Source: Polyangiaceae bacterium UTPRO1 (GTDB lineage: Bacteria; Desulfobacterota; Binatia; UTPRO1). From it: a stretch of DNA of 64,000 nucleotides. The notes beneath the pieces were generated by a model, which saw only the letters and a list, made by a program, of their open reading frames with translations, had not been told where the DNA came from and made no database searches. A program made the position numbers and the translations under genes. Where the stretch lies: the NCBI GenBank assembly GCA_002050235.1, contig MWST01000021.1, positions 18,045 through 82,044 on the forward strand. Direction: 5' to 3'. Of the stretch, positions 8,210 to 17,621 are shown piece by piece; position 1 is the first letter of the stretch, and every line of letters starts with the position of its first letter.

Positions 8210-8869
8210 TCATGGCTGCGGCTCTTCGGTCACCACCGCCGGCAGGCCGAGGCCGGCGAGCCTGGCGGCGTGGCTTTCGGCGTGCGCCCGCTCCGCATAG
8301 GGGCCGACGCGGACGCGATACAAGCGTTCGGGTCGGGCCTGCACGGGGCTCACGTAGACGCCCTCGTATTCGCGGGCTAGGCGCGCGCGGAGCGCACGGG
8401 CCTTGTCTTCGTCGGCAAACGCGCCTACCTGCACGCAGTAGGCGACGTGCGACGCACCGTTCGCGGGTCGCGCCACGACGTCGACGCGCACGCGCGCCGT
8501 GCCCGGACCGACCATGTCGATCGCGCGCGCGGCGGCGTAGGAGAGGTCGATGATGCGGCCGCGCGCGAACGGGCCGCGGTCGTTGATCAGCACTTCGACC
8601 GACTTGCCGTTCTCGAGGTTGGTGACGCGGGCGCGGGTGCCGAGCGGAAGCTTCTGGTGGGCCGCGGTGAGCGCGTGCTGATCGTAGATGGTGCCGCTGC
8701 TCGTCGGCTGTCCGTGGAAGCCCGGACCGTACCACGAGGCGACGCCGCTCTGGGGGTGGCCCGGCATCGGCGCCACCGCGGTCCGGCCGCAGCCGGCGAG
8801 CGCCGCGATCGCGAGCACGACGAGCGCTCCGCGCGCGCGCTTCCCGACCTCGTGCCTCCACCACCCCAT
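8210..8869 (-). CDS. rlpA: RlpA-type septal ring lipoprotein with SPOR domain
   Basis: A 219-residue lipoprotein. A lipobox (LAGC) ends the signal peptide at about residue 27. The double-psi beta-barrel domain follows, with SGVASWYGPGFHG, TSSGTIYD and INDRGPFARGRIIDLS, including the catalytic Asp of the RlpA lytic transglycosylase. The last 75 residues (YCVQVGAFADEDKARA onward) are a SPOR domain that binds denuded peptidoglycan at the septum. The enzyme cleaves glycan strands lacking stem peptides in Pseudomonas; the same is expected here. It is divergent from yebC, with 193 bases between them. Confidence 0.93.
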   Translation of the reverse strand: MGWWRHEVGKRARGALVVLAIAALAGCGRTAVAPMPGHPQSGVASWYGPGFHGQPTSSGTIYDQHALTAAHQKLPLGTRARVTNLENGKSVEVLINDRGPFARGRIIDLSYAAARAIDMVGPGTARVRVDVVARPANGASHVAYCVQVGAFADEDKARALRARLAREYEGVYVSPVQARPERLYRVRVGPYAERAHAESHAARLAGLGLPAVVTEEPQP

Positions 8870-9062
8870 GCCCGCCGGGACTCTAGCTCGCGCCGCCCGC
8901 CAGGTCTACGTCGTCGCCCCGGCGTTTACTTCGGCGCCCGTGCCGTGGTAACCAGCGGGTACCCGTCCGATCGGTGCAACGCCGAGCTTTCACACCAGAT
9001 TCGAACCGCCGACGCGAGGGCGCCCGCGTTCGCCGCGGCGCCGACGGGGAAAGGGAAACGTC

Positions 9063-9812
9063 ATGTCCGGCCACTCCAAGTGGAGCACGATCAAGCACAA
9101 GAAGGCCGCCAAGGACTCCAAACGCGGCAAGATCTTCACCAAGCTGATCAAGGAGATCACGGTCGCCGCGCGCATGGGCGGCGGCGACGTCAACGCCAAC
9201 CCGCGCCTGCGGACGGCGGTCAACACCGCGCGCTCGCAGAGCATGCCGAACGACAACATCGAGCGCGCCATCAAGAAGGGTACGGGCGAGCTCGAAGGCG
9301 TCACCTACGAGGAAGTGCAGTACGAAGGCTATGGGCCGGCCGGAGTCGCCGTCATGCTGCAGATACTCACCGACAATCGGAACCGCACCGTCGCCGAGAT
9401 CCGCAACCTCTTCGCGAAAAACGGCGGCAATCTCGGTGAGACCGGCTGCGTCGGCTGGATGTTCTCGAAGAAAGGCTTCATCGCCGTCGACAAGAGCACG
9501 ATCGGGGAAGACAAGCTCTTCGAGGTGGCGCTCGAAGCCGGAGCGGACGACATCACGGATGCCGGCGAGGCGTTCGAGATCACGACGCCGCCGGAGGCGT
9601 TCGACGACGTCAAGGGCGCCCTCGATCGGGCGGGGATCACGACGACGGCGGCCGAAGTCACGATGGTGGCGCAGAACACGGTTACCGTCCGCGGGGCCGA
9701 TGCCGAGCAGACAGTGAAGCTGCTCGAGGCGCTCGAAGATCACGACGACGTGCAGAAGGTTTCGGCGAACGCCGACATCCCGCAGGACGAGGTCGAGCGG
9801 CTGAGCGCGTAG
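9063..9812 (+). CDS. yebC: YebC/PmpR family regulator
   Basis: The 249-residue product begins [18 protein letters not shown], the invariant YebC start, and continues with the family segments NARLRTAV-like, [16 protein letters not shown] and [10 protein letters not shown]. The family includes DNA-binding regulators and the translation factor TACO1/YebC, which helps ribosomes through polyproline stretches. A purine-rich stretch (GGGGAAAGGG) precedes the ATG at good spacing. It stands just upstream of ruvC-ruvA-ruvB, the classic arrangement in many bacteria, with 48 bases before ruvC. Confidence 0.96.
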   Translation: MSGHSKWSTIKHKKAAKDSKRGKIFTKLIKEITVAARMGGGDVNANPRLRTAVNTARSQSMPNDNIERAIKKGTGELEGVTYEEVQYEGYGPAGVAVMLQILTDNRNRTVAEIRNLFAKNGGNLGETGCVGWMFSKKGFIAVDKSTIGEDKLFEVALEAGADDITDAGEAFEITTPPEAFDDVKGALDRAGITTTAAEVTMVAQNTVTVRGADAEQTVKLLEALEDHDDVQKVSANADIPQDEVERLSA

Positions 9813-9860
9813 CGTAACCCTACCGGATCGGCGCGGGACGAGCGGCGGGGTGGAGGATGC

Positions 9861-10397
9861 ATGGCGAGGGGAGGGGACAGTCGAGCGGAGACGCCGATGC
9901 GGGTGCTCGGCGTCGATCCCGGCACGGCCGTCACCGGGTGGGGCGTGATCGAACGGCGCGCCGGCCGGGTCGCGCATCTCGCGCACGGCGCCGTCGCGGC
10001 GTCGTCGCGGGCGACGCTGGCCGCAAAGCTCGCCACGGTCTACGCGGCGCTCACCGACCTCTGCGCGTCCTGGTCTCCGGACGTAGTGGTCCTCGAGCGC
10101 AACTTCGTCGGGCGCAACGTGCAGAGTGCCTTTCGCCTGGGCGAGGTGCGCGGGGTGGCGATGCTGGTCGCGGCCTCCGCGGGTATCGGCGTCGCCGAGT
10201 ATCCGCCGGCGACGGTGAAGCTTGCGGTCACCGGAAACGGCCGCGCCGAGAAGGATCAGGTGCAGCGCGCGATCGCGCAGGAACTCGGGGTGGGGGAGCC
10301 TCTCGCTCCCGATGCGGCCGACGCCCTCGCCATCGCGCTTTGTCACATGCACTCCTCGCGCTTCGCGGCGGCGCTCGCCAAGGTGGGGGCGCGATGA
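9861..10397 (+). CDS. ruvC: Holliday junction endonuclease RuvC
   Basis: A 178-residue RuvC with the first catalytic Asp in RVLGVDPGTAVTGWG (Asp19), a Glu in VVLERNFVG, and the closing pair in DAADALAIALCH. RuvC cuts Holliday junctions symmetrically within the RuvABC complex. ATG 9861 has GGAGG 4 bases before it; ATG 9897, immediately before RVLGVDPG, is the alternative and would remove 12 residues not found in most homologues. The stop overlaps the ruvA start by 4 bases. Confidence 0.95.
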   Translation: MARGGDSRAETPMRVLGVDPGTAVTGWGVIERRAGRVAHLAHGAVAASSRATLAAKLATVYAALTDLCASWSPDVVVLERNFVGRNVQSAFRLGEVRGVAMLVAASAGIGVAEYPPATVKLAVTGNGRAEKDQVQRAIAQELGVGEPLAPDAADALAIALCHMHSSRFAAALAKVGAR

Positions 10398-10993
10398 TCG
10401 CGCGCCTTCGCGGTCGACTCCTCGAAAAGGCGCCCGAGCAGATCGTCGTCGACGCCGGCGGCGTCGGCTACCGGATGTTCGTATCGTTGAATGCGTTCTA
10501 TCGGCTGCCGAACGTCGGTGCGGAGGTCGACGTGCACGTGCATACGCACGTGCGCGAAGACGCGCTCCAGCTCTACGGCTTCCTCGACGCGTCCGAGCGG
10601 GCGCTCTTCCTCCTGCTGCTGCAGGTGGCGACGATCGGGCCGAAGGCGGCGCTCGCGGTGCTCTCCGGTATGGATACTCCCGACCTCGAGAGCGCGCTCG
10701 CTGCCGGCGACGTCCGCCGGTTGGTGGCGGTGCCCGGAATCGGCAAGAAGAAGGCCGACCTCATGGTCCTGCAGCTCCGTGAGAAAGTGAAGCTCTTGCA
10801 GCAGCGCCGCGCGGAGGCGAGCGGCGCGCCGGCGGCGCGGGTCGGGAGCGACGCCGCCGAGGCGGTGTCGGCGCTCGTGAACCTGGGATACAAGCAGCAG
10901 GAAGCGGAGCGTGCGGTCGCCGGCGCCGAGGAGTCCGGCGCCTGCACGCTCGCCGACCGCATCCGGGAAGCCCTGCGGAGGTTGGCCACATGA
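10394..10993 (+). CDS. ruvA: Holliday junction branch migration protein RuvA
   Basis: The 199-residue protein begins [16 protein letters not shown] and has the OB-fold domain, helix-hairpin-helix segments ([19 protein letters not shown] and [16 protein letters not shown]) and a C-terminal domain III ([16 protein letters not shown]) that contacts RuvB. RuvA tetramers bind the four-way junction and load RuvB. Both ends overlap neighbouring genes by 4 bases (ATGA), consistent with coupled translation of ruvC-ruvA-ruvB. Confidence 0.97.
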   Translation: MIARLRGRLLEKAPEQIVVDAGGVGYRMFVSLNAFYRLPNVGAEVDVHVHTHVREDALQLYGFLDASERALFLLLLQVATIGPKAALAVLSGMDTPDLESALAAGDVRRLVAVPGIGKKKADLMVLQLREKVKLLQQRRAEASGAPAARVGSDAAEAVSALVNLGYKQQEAERAVAGAEESGACTLADRIREALRRLAT

Positions 10994-12012
10994 ACGAACG
11001 CGTCGTCGATCCGGTCACGTTCGACGAAGAGGCCGGACTCGACGTGTCGCTCCGTCCGACCGGGCTCGCGGAGTACGTCGGGCAAACGGCGCTCAAGAAC
11101 AATCTCGGCGTCGCCATCGAAGCCGCGCGCGGGCGCGGCGACGTGCTCGACCACGTCCTCCTCGCCGGTCCGCCCGGCCTTGGCAAGACGTCGCTCGCCT
11201 ATATCGTCGCCAAGGAGATGGGCGTGCAGATCCGCTGCACGTCCGGGCCGGTCCTGGAGCGTCCGGGCGACGTGGCGGCTATACTCACGAATCTCGAACG
11301 CGGCGACGTGCTCTTCATCGACGAGATCCACCGTCTGAACCGCGTCGTCGAAGAGGTCCTGTACCCGGCGATGGAGGACTTCCAGCTCGACATCATCGTC
11401 GGCCAGGGGCCGTCGGCGCGGACTCTGAAGCTCGAGCTCAAGCCTTTCACGCTCGTCGGAGCGACGACGCGTACGGGACTCCTGACCTCGCCCCTCCGCG
11501 ACCGCTTCGGAGCACACTTCCGGCTCGAGTTCTACGACGAGGACGACCTCAGTCGGATCCTGCGGCGCTCGGCGGCGATCCTGCGAGTGCCGCTCGACGG
11601 CGGCGGTGCGGGCGAGATCGCGCGGCGCTCGCGAGGCACGCCGCGCATCGCCAACCGGCTGCTCAAGCGGGTGCGCGACTACGCCGAGGTGCGCGCGGGC
11701 GGAGACATCACGAGCGCCGTCGCCGCGGACGCACTCGCGCTGCTCGAGGTCGACGCCAGGGGCTTCGACAAGATGGACCGCACCATCCTCCTCGCGATCA
11801 TCGACAAGTTCGCCGGCGGACCGGTCGGGCTCGACACGCTCGCGGCGGCCGTCGGCGAGGAGCGGGACACGATCGAGGACGTCTACGAGCCGTATCTCAT
11901 CAAGGAGGGGTTCCTCGCCAGAACGCCCAAGGGCAGGGTCGTAACCGAGCGGGCTTTCAGCCATTTTGGTCGGGTCGAGCCCTCGAGGCCAGCGTCGGCC
12001 CGGCTTCTCTGA
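10990..12012 (+). CDS. ruvB: Holliday junction branch migration helicase RuvB
   Basis: The 340-residue AAA+ ATPase has Walker [12 protein letters not shown], Walker [11 protein letters not shown], sensor 1 GATTRTG and a C-terminal winged helix ([13 protein letters not shown]). The N-terminal segment [12 protein letters not shown] is characteristic of RuvB. It forms hexameric rings that drive branch migration with RuvA. It closes the ruv cluster; the following genes appear to have their own promoter in the gap at 12060-12088. Confidence 0.98.
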   Translation: MNERVVDPVTFDEEAGLDVSLRPTGLAEYVGQTALKNNLGVAIEAARGRGDVLDHVLLAGPPGLGKTSLAYIVAKEMGVQIRCTSGPVLERPGDVAAILTNLERGDVLFIDEIHRLNRVVEEVLYPAMEDFQLDIIVGQGPSARTLKLELKPFTLVGATTRTGLLTSPLRDRFGAHFRLEFYDEDDLSRILRRSAAILRVPLDGGGAGEIARRSRGTPRIANRLLKRVRDYAEVRAGGDITSAVAADALALLEVDARGFDKMDRTILLAIIDKFAGGPVGLDTLAAAVGEERDTIEDVYEPYLIKEGFLARTPKGRVVTERAFSHFGRVEPSRPASARLL

Positions 12013-12059
12013 CCGCTTCCGGCGCTACGGTGCGGCACCGATGACGCAATGTGTCGGGG

Positions 12060-12088
12060 TGGACAAGGCCATGGGACGGCTCTAGAAT
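12060..12088 (+). promoter_or_regulatory. Candidate promoter of DUF2905-kinase-REC::LpxC unit
   Basis: TGGACA (12060-12065), a 17-base spacer and TAGAAT (12083-12088) each match consensus at five of six bases. This is among the best promoter matches in the window. The predicted start near 12095 lies 16 bases before the DUF2905 ATG. It excludes a longer DUF2905 frame that would begin at 12051. Confidence 0.6.
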
Positions 12089-12110
12089 CCGCCGGTTGCC
12101 GGTCCACGCC

Positions 12111-12323
12111 ATGAGCGGTCTGGGACGCATACTGATCGTGGTCGGGCTCGTGCTCGCCGCCGCGGGGCTGGTACTGACGCTCTCGCCACGGATCCCGTGG
12201 CTCGGGAAGCTGCCCGGCGATTTCACCTTCCGCTCGGGCGGGCTCACGGTCTACGTGCCGCTGGCAACGTGTCTCTTGCTGAGCCTCCTCTTCTCGCTGC
12301 TCTCGTACTTGTTCCGGCGATGA
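12111..12323 (+). CDS. DUF2905 small membrane protein
   Basis: A 70-residue protein with two hydrophobic segments separated by the conserved loop PWLGKLPGDF. That layout, and a position directly after ruvB, are typical of DUF2905 proteins across proteobacteria. Function is unknown. The start at ATG 12111 gives the usual family length and lies downstream of the candidate promoter. The next gene, the sensor kinase, begins 19 bases after its stop, so both are probably on one transcript. Confidence 0.85.
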   Translation: MSGLGRILIVVGLVLAAAGLVLTLSPRIPWLGKLPGDFTFRSGGLTVYVPLATCLLLSLLFSLLSYLFRR

Positions 12324-12342
12324 GCGCGGGAGTCCGGAAGCC

Positions 12343-14622
12343 ATGAGCGCACCGACGACCGATCGAGCCGCGAGCGATCCGACCTCGGTCGAGACGCCGG
12401 GCGAGCGCCAACGCCGGCGCGAGGGGCTCATCATCCTGTCGGCGGCGCTCGCGGTGCTCCTGTTCGCGTTCTTCGAGACCCGGCTGCCGCAGTTCGCGAG
12501 CGGCAACTCGCTCGGCAACAACGTCATTTTTTTCCTCCTCATCAACCTGAACATCATCCTGCTCGTGTTGCTGGTGTTCCTGGTGGCGCGCAATCTCCTG
12601 AAGCTGGTCTTCGAGCGGCGGCGGCGGATGCTCGGCTCGCACCTTCGCACTCGGCTGGTGCTCGCGTTTCTCGCGGTCTCGATCTTTCCCGCGATCCTCA
12701 TCTTCCTGATTGCGCTCGGCTTCATGACGAGCTCGATCGAGAACTGGTTCAACGTCCAGGTCGAGAGCTCGCTCGCGGGCTCGCTCGAGGTGGCGCAGGC
12801 GTACTACCGCAACGCTTCCGAGAACGCGCTCGTGTACGCCCGGCAGCTAGCGCGACGCGTGCAGGAGGGAGCGCTCCTCGAAGCGGGAGAGGCCGAGCGC
12901 TTGCGACGATTCGTTGCCGACAAGCAGCGCGAGTACCATGTCGGGACGGTCCAGATCTTCGACATCGATCGTGCCGCCCGCGCGGCGGCGCAGGCCGCCG
13001 CGGTGCCGGGCGAGGCGGCGCTGCCGCCATCGTCGCCGTTGCTGACTGCGGCCCTCGAAGGGCGCGCCGAGACGAGCATCCAGTCGCTGGGGCGGGGAGA
13101 CGTGATCCGCGCTGCCGTGCCGATCCCGGGTCCGGGCGGAGTCGCGGGCGCGGTCGTGGTCGAGTACTTCGTGCCGGAGAGCATCGCCACGCGCAGCGCC
13201 GACATCGCCCGCTCCTTCCAGGAGTATCGCCAGCTGAAGATCCTGAAACAGCCGATCACCAGCAATTACGTCGTCACGCTCGTGCTGGTGACGCTGCTCG
13301 TGATCTTCTGCGCCACGTGGATGGGGTTCTATCTCGCCAAGGGCATCACCGTGCCGATCCAGAAGCTCGCCGAAGGCACGCGTGAGGTCGCACAGGGGAA
13401 CTGGCAGTATCGCATCGGCCTCGGAGATGCGACGCAGGTGGCGCCGGAGGACGAGTTCGGCACGCTGGTCGCGTCGTTCAATCAGATGACCGCCGACCTC
13501 GAGCGCAGCAACGTCGAGCTCGAACAGCGCCGTCGCAGTATGGAGACGATCCTCGCCGAGCTGACGGCCGGGGTGGTCGCCGTCGATTCCGGCGGCCGGG
13601 TGACGACGGTCAACGAGGCGGCGGCGCGTCTCTTCGTGCTCGATCGGGCCACCGTGATCGGGCGCGATTACATGGCGGTGTTCGCGCGCTCCGACCTCGC
13701 CCCGGCGCGCGAGACCCTGGCTGAGCTGCGCGCCGGCGTGTCGCTCGCGGCGCTCGGAGGGCGCGTCGAGCGGCAGACGAAGCTTCTCTCGGGCGGTCGC
13801 ATGCTCACGCTCGTGCTCACGGCGACCATGCTCCGCGACGCCGCCGGACAAGCGCTCGGCGCGCTCCTCTTCTGTGAGGACGTCACCGAGATCGTGAAGG
13901 TACAGCGCATGGAGGCGTGGCGGGAGGTGGCGCGCCGTATCGCGCACGAGATCAAGAACCCCCTGACGCCGATCCAGCTCTCCGCGCAACGCCTCCACAA
14001 GCGCTATGCCGAGCGCCTGAAGGAAGACGGTACGCTCTTCGAGGAATGCACCCGAACCATCGTCCGGCAGGTGGAGGAGCTGAAGACGCTGGTGAACGAG
14101 TTCGCCACGTTCGCGCGCTTGCCCGCCGGCGAGCACACCCCGGAAGATCTGAACGAGCTCGTCGAAGAGGCGATGGTGCTCTTCCGCGAGGGGCATCGTC
14201 GCATCGAGTTCGTGTTCGACTCGGACCCGAGCCTGCCGCGGCTACCGCTCGACCGCGAAGGCATCAAGCGGGCGGTCATCAACATGCTCGACAACGCCGT
14301 CGCCGCCTGCGAGGGCGCACCGCGCGCCAACGGTACGTCGCCGCGCATCGAGGTCCGGACCCGCCTGCACCGCGAGCACGGCATCGTTGCGCTCGAGGTC
14401 GCGGACACCGGCATCGGCATCAAGCCCGAAGAGCGCGGCCGTCTCTTCGAGCCCTACTTCTCCACCAAACAAGGCGGGACCGGACTCGGCCTCGCCATCG
14501 TATCGACGATCGTCGCCGACCATCAGGGCTTCGTGCGGGTGAAGGACAACGACCCGCACGGGAGCCGCTTCGTCGTCGAGCTGCCCGTGAAAGAGCCGCT
14601 CGAGCCGGTCGTCCTGCACTAG
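12343..14622 (+). CDS. NtrY-like sensor histidine kinase
   Basis: A 759-residue inner-membrane kinase. Four hydrophobic spans lie in the first 350 residues, the third and fourth (starting near 105 and 305) flanking a periplasmic region of about 170 residues. A HAMP region, a PAS domain (about 400-510), a dimerisation/phosphoacceptor helix with ARRIAHEIKNPLTP (His535) and an ATPase domain with GTGLGLAIV follow. This order matches NtrY-type kinases, which sense envelope or nitrogen-related cues. The partner NtrX normally lies next. Here the next gene, 8 bases on, is a receiver domain fused to LpxC instead of an NtrX regulator, so this kinase probably phosphorylates that protein. Confidence 0.9.
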   Translation: MSAPTTDRAASDPTSVETPGERQRRREGLIILSAALAVLLFAFFETRLPQFASGNSLGNNVIFFLLINLNIILLVLLVFLVARNLLKLVFERRRRMLGSHLRTRLVLAFLAVSIFPAILIFLIALGFMTSSIENWFNVQVESSLAGSLEVAQAYYRNASENALVYARQLARRVQEGALLEAGEAERLRRFVADKQREYHVGTVQIFDIDRAARAAAQAAAVPGEAALPPSSPLLTAALEGRAETSIQSLGRGDVIRAAVPIPGPGGVAGAVVVEYFVPESIATRSADIARSFQEYRQLKILKQPITSNYVVTLVLVTLLVIFCATWMGFYLAKGITVPIQKLAEGTREVAQGNWQYRIGLGDATQVAPEDEFGTLVASFNQMTADLERSNVELEQRRRSMETILAELTAGVVAVDSGGRVTTVNEAAARLFVLDRATVIGRDYMAVFARSDLAPARETLAELRAGVSLAALGGRVERQTKLLSGGRMLTLVLTATMLRDAAGQALGALLFCEDVTEIVKVQRMEAWREVARRIAHEIKNPLTPIQLSAQRLHKRYAERLKEDGTLFEECTRTIVRQVEELKTLVNEFATFARLPAGEHTPEDLNELVEEAMVLFREGHRRIEFVFDSDPSLPRLPLDREGIKRAVINMLDNAVAACEGAPRANGTSPRIEVRTRLHREHGIVALEVADTGIGIKPEERGRLFEPYFSTKQGGTGLGLAIVSTIVADHQGFVRVKDNDPHGSRFVVELPVKEPLEPVVLH

Positions 14623-14630
14623 GAGGAATC

Positions 14631-15920
14631 GTGGACAAAACCATTCTGATCGTCGACGACGAGGCCGGGATTCGGAGCAGCGTACGCGGCGTGCTCGCCG
14701 ACGAGGGATACCGCGTGCTCGAGGCGGAGGACGGCGGGGGAGCGCTCGATCTGATCACCCGCGAGCGTCCGCGACTCGTGATCCTCGATATCTGGATGCC
14801 GGGGATGGACGGCATCGAGCTCCTCCGGCGCATTCGCGACTCCCACCCGTCGACGCCGGTCATCGTGATCTCGGGCCACGGCAACATCGAGACCGCGGTC
14901 ACGGCGACCAAGCTCGGCGCCTTCGACTTCATCGAGAAACCGTTCTCGCTCGACGGTCTCCTGCACGTCGTCGACCGGGCGCTCGAGGCGCGTCCGCTCG
15001 CCGGCAGCCCGGACGGCGAAGCTATGGCCGCCGACGCGGCCGGAGCGGCTGCTCTCGAGCGCCGGCTGTTGGCGCGGCCGTGGCCGTGGACCCAGCGCAC
15101 CATCCGGCGCAGCGTGGTCGTGAACGGACAAGGACTGCACTCCGGCGTGCGCACCGGGCTCATCCTGCAGCCGTTGCCGCCGAACAGCGGCATCGTCTTC
15201 GGCAACATCTCGAACGCCGCCACGATCCCCGCCCGCATCGAGTACGTCGACTCGACCGGTTACGCGACGACGCTCTACCACGATGGCGTCGTGGCCAAGA
15301 CCGTCGAGCACCTGTTGGCAGCGCTCCACGGCTATCGGATCACGAACCTGCTCGTGAAGATGCAGGCCGAGATCCCGATCCTCGACGGCTCGGCAGCGGA
15401 GTTCTGCGGCCTGATCGAGAGCGCTGGCATCGACGAGCAGGGCGGCGACGTCGACGAGATCGTCATCGACCGCCGCTACGAGATCGGCGACCGCGACGGC
15501 GGCGGCGAGTATCTCTGCATCGAGCCCGCCGACGTCTTCGGAGTGCGCTACGTCCTCGACTACCCGCAGCCGGTCGGTCGTCAGGAGTACGTCTTCCAAT
15601 TCACCGATACCGAGCAGTTCAAGACCGAGATCGCGCCGGCGCGCACGTTCGGGTTCCTGCGCGAGATCGAGACGCTCGAGAAGATGGGGTTGGCGAGCGG
15701 CGGGCGCCTCAACAACTGCATCCTCATCGGCGAGAACGGCATCGTCAACACGCCGCTGCGCTTCCCCGACGAGTTCGCCCGCCACAAGATCCTCGACATC
15801 ATGGGCGACTTCTACCTGCTCGGACGGCCGCTGCGCGGCTTCGTCACCGCCCGCATGACCGGGCACAGCGACAATGTGGCCCTCTTGAAGCTCTTGCGCG
15901 AGCGCTTCGAGCTGCAGTGA
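14631..15920 (+). CDS. lpxC: Receiver domain fused to LpxC deacetylase
   Basis: One uninterrupted 429-residue frame starts at GTG 14631, with AGGAGG 4 bases before it. Residues 1-120 are a CheY-type receiver: KTILIVDDEAG, phosphoacceptor Asp53 in LVILDIWMPGMDG, and Lys103 in FIEKPFS. After an Ala-rich linker, residues 153-429 are a complete LpxC: Glu226-His227 (KTVEHLLAAL), His385 and Asp389 (RHKILDIMGD) as zinc ligands, and His412 (GHSDN). LpxC removes the N-acetyl group from UDP-acyl-GlcNAc, the committed step of lipid A synthesis. No AAA+ or DNA-binding domain is present. The adjacent kinase makes phosphorylation control of lipid A synthesis an attractive inference, untested. Confidence 0.93.
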   Translation: MDKTILIVDDEAGIRSSVRGVLADEGYRVLEAEDGGGALDLITRERPRLVILDIWMPGMDGIELLRRIRDSHPSTPVIVISGHGNIETAVTATKLGAFDFIEKPFSLDGLLHVVDRALEARPLAGSPDGEAMAADAAGAAALERRLLARPWPWTQRTIRRSVVVNGQGLHSGVRTGLILQPLPPNSGIVFGNISNAATIPARIEYVDSTGYATTLYHDGVVAKTVEHLLAALHGYRITNLLVKMQAEIPILDGSAAEFCGLIESAGIDEQGGDVDEIVIDRRYEIGDRDGGGEYLCIEPADVFGVRYVLDYPQPVGRQEYVFQFTDTEQFKTEIAPARTFGFLREIETLEKMGLASGGRLNNCILIGENGIVNTPLRFPDEFARHKILDIMGDFYLLGRPLRGFVTARMTGHSDNVALLKLLRERFELQ

Positions 15921-15933
15921 GCGATCCGGGGCG

Positions 15934-15964
15934 CGGGCGAGACGCGCTGTCGACGTCTCGCCCG
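15934..15964 (+). terminator. Strong hairpin after the REC-LpxC gene
   Basis: A perfect 11-bp inverted repeat (15934-15944 with 15954-15964) with a 9-base loop lies 13 bases after the lpxC stop and before the sulfatase start. It lacks a T tract, so terminator activity is likely weak or Rho-assisted, but it marks the end of the unit. Confidence 0.4.
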
Positions 15965-16012
15965 GCGCTCGACAGCCGTCGCTGACGCGCCCGCCCGGCG
16001 CTCGGAGGTCTC

Positions 16013-17608
16013 ATGCGTCTTTCCGCTCGTCGGTCGATCCTGCTGCTGGCCGTCACGACGGCGGCGATCGCCGGGCTGCGGTTCGGCGGCCGGCCGGTCG
16101 TCGAACCGGGGCTACACGCCGACATCGACCCGGCGCCCTTCACGGACGCGGCGCGCGACGGGATCGCTCCCGCGCAGGTCATTCGCCGGCGCGCCGGAGC
16201 GGAGTCGGACCGTCCCCCGAATGTCGTTTTGATCGTGGCCGACGATCTCGGCTACGGCGATCTCGGCAGCTACGGCGCGCAGACCATCCGCACGCCGAAC
16301 ATCGATGGTCTCGCTGCTGCCGGCGTGCGCTTCACCGATTTCTACTCGAGTGCCCCGGTGTGCTCGCCGTCGCGTGCCGGGCTGCTCACCGGACGGTACC
16401 CGGTACGCACCGGGATCACGTACATCATCATGCCGAGCGAGGCGTCGCTCGGCGCCCGCTTGAGCCTGGCGCTGGCGACGCTCGGAACGAGGCTCGGCAG
16501 CTCGCGCTTCCACGATTCGTTCGTGAACGGCCTTCCCGATTCCGAGATCACGCTCGCCGAGGCGCTCAAGGTGGCCGGCTACGCGACCGGGCTGGTCGGC
16601 AAGTGGCACCTCGGCGACTTCGCGCACGACCGCCGCTTCCTGCCGACGCGGCATGGCTTCGACTTCTTCGAAGGCATCCCCCATTCGAACGACGAGTTTC
16701 CGGTGCCGATGTGGCGCAACGACCAGGAGCTCATCCCGGACCTGGGGCTCGAGCAGGAACAGGTGTCGGCCGACTTCACCCGTGCCGCCGTCGCCTTCAT
16801 CGACCGCAATCGGGAGCGACCGTTCTTCCTCTATTTCGCCACCAAGGACGTGCATCAGCCGTTCTTTCCCGGTGCCCGGTTCCGCGGCCGCTCGGCAGCG
16901 GGGCGGTACGGAGATGCGGCGGAAGAGCTCGACGGGAGCGTCGGCGAGGTGCTGCGCGCACTCGACGAACGCGGCCTGCGTGAGCGGACGCTCGTGATCT
17001 TCACCAGCGACAACGGGCCCTGGTACCAGGGCAGCACCCGCGGTCTGCGCGGCCGCAAGGGGATGTGCTGGGAGGGCGGGCAGCGCGTGCCGCTGATCGT
17101 GTCGTTGCCGGGACGGCTGCCGAGCGGCGCCACGATCGCGACGCCGGCCATGAACATCGACCTGTTCCCGACCATTTTGCACCTGGCAGGCCTCGAGCTC
17201 CCCGATGATCGCACGATCGACGGCCGCGACCTGTGGAGCGTGATGCGGGGCGAGCCAGCGCCGCCGCCGCACGAGGCGCTGCTGTTCTTCGACGACAAGG
17301 TGATCGACGGTGTGCGCGCCGGTCCCTGGAAGTACTATCGCTACGCCGACCGCTACTACTGGCCGGTGCCGCTCGACAAGCCGACTTCGCTCTCCGGGAC
17401 GCGGGCTGCGGCGTATTCGCACAAGGACGAACGCAGCGGGCGGGAGGTGCAGCTACTGGCCGGCTACCCGCTGCTCTACGATCTGGCGCGCGACCCGACC
17501 GAGGTCTACGACGTCGTCGACCAGCATCCCGAGGTCGCGGCGCGGATGCTCGGCTACATCGAAAGCTGGGAGCGGGATTGGTTCGAGAACCCGCGTGGCT
17601 GGAAATGA
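16013..17608 (+). CDS. Secreted arylsulfatase-type sulfatase
   Basis: The 531-residue protein has an N-terminal hydrophobic segment (residues 8-22) consistent with export. The sulfatase core begins NVVLIVADDLGYGDLGSYG with metal ligands Asp77 and Asp78. The formylglycine motif is VCSPSRAGLLTGRYP, with Cys117 as the residue to be oxidised. Later blocks include GKWHLGD, TSDNGPWYQGS and GRKGMCWEGGQRVP. It resembles N-acetylgalactosamine-6-sulfatase and arylsulfatase A-type enzymes; substrate is unknown. A ribosome binding site GGAGG precedes the ATG. It converges on the thiolase gene, with 13 bases between stops. Maturation needs a formylglycine-generating enzyme, for which the SUMF1-like genes at 24-26 kb look unsuitable. 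Confidence 0.92.
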   Translation: MRLSARRSILLLAVTTAAIAGLRFGGRPVVEPGLHADIDPAPFTDAARDGIAPAQVIRRRAGAESDRPPNVVLIVADDLGYGDLGSYGAQTIRTPNIDGLAAAGVRFTDFYSSAPVCSPSRAGLLTGRYPVRTGITYIIMPSEASLGARLSLALATLGTRLGSSRFHDSFVNGLPDSEITLAEALKVAGYATGLVGKWHLGDFAHDRRFLPTRHGFDFFEGIPHSNDEFPVPMWRNDQELIPDLGLEQEQVSADFTRAAVAFIDRNRERPFFLYFATKDVHQPFFPGARFRGRSAAGRYGDAAEELDGSVGEVLRALDERGLRERTLVIFTSDNGPWYQGSTRGLRGRKGMCWEGGQRVPLIVSLPGRLPSGATIATPAMNIDLFPTILHLAGLELPDDRTIDGRDLWSVMRGEPAPPPHEALLFFDDKVIDGVRAGPWKYYRYADRYYWPVPLDKPTSLSGTRAAAYSHKDERSGREVQLLAGYPLLYDLARDPTEVYDVVDQHPEVAARMLGYIESWERDWFENPRGWK

Positions 17609-17621
17609 TCGCGGGCGCTCC

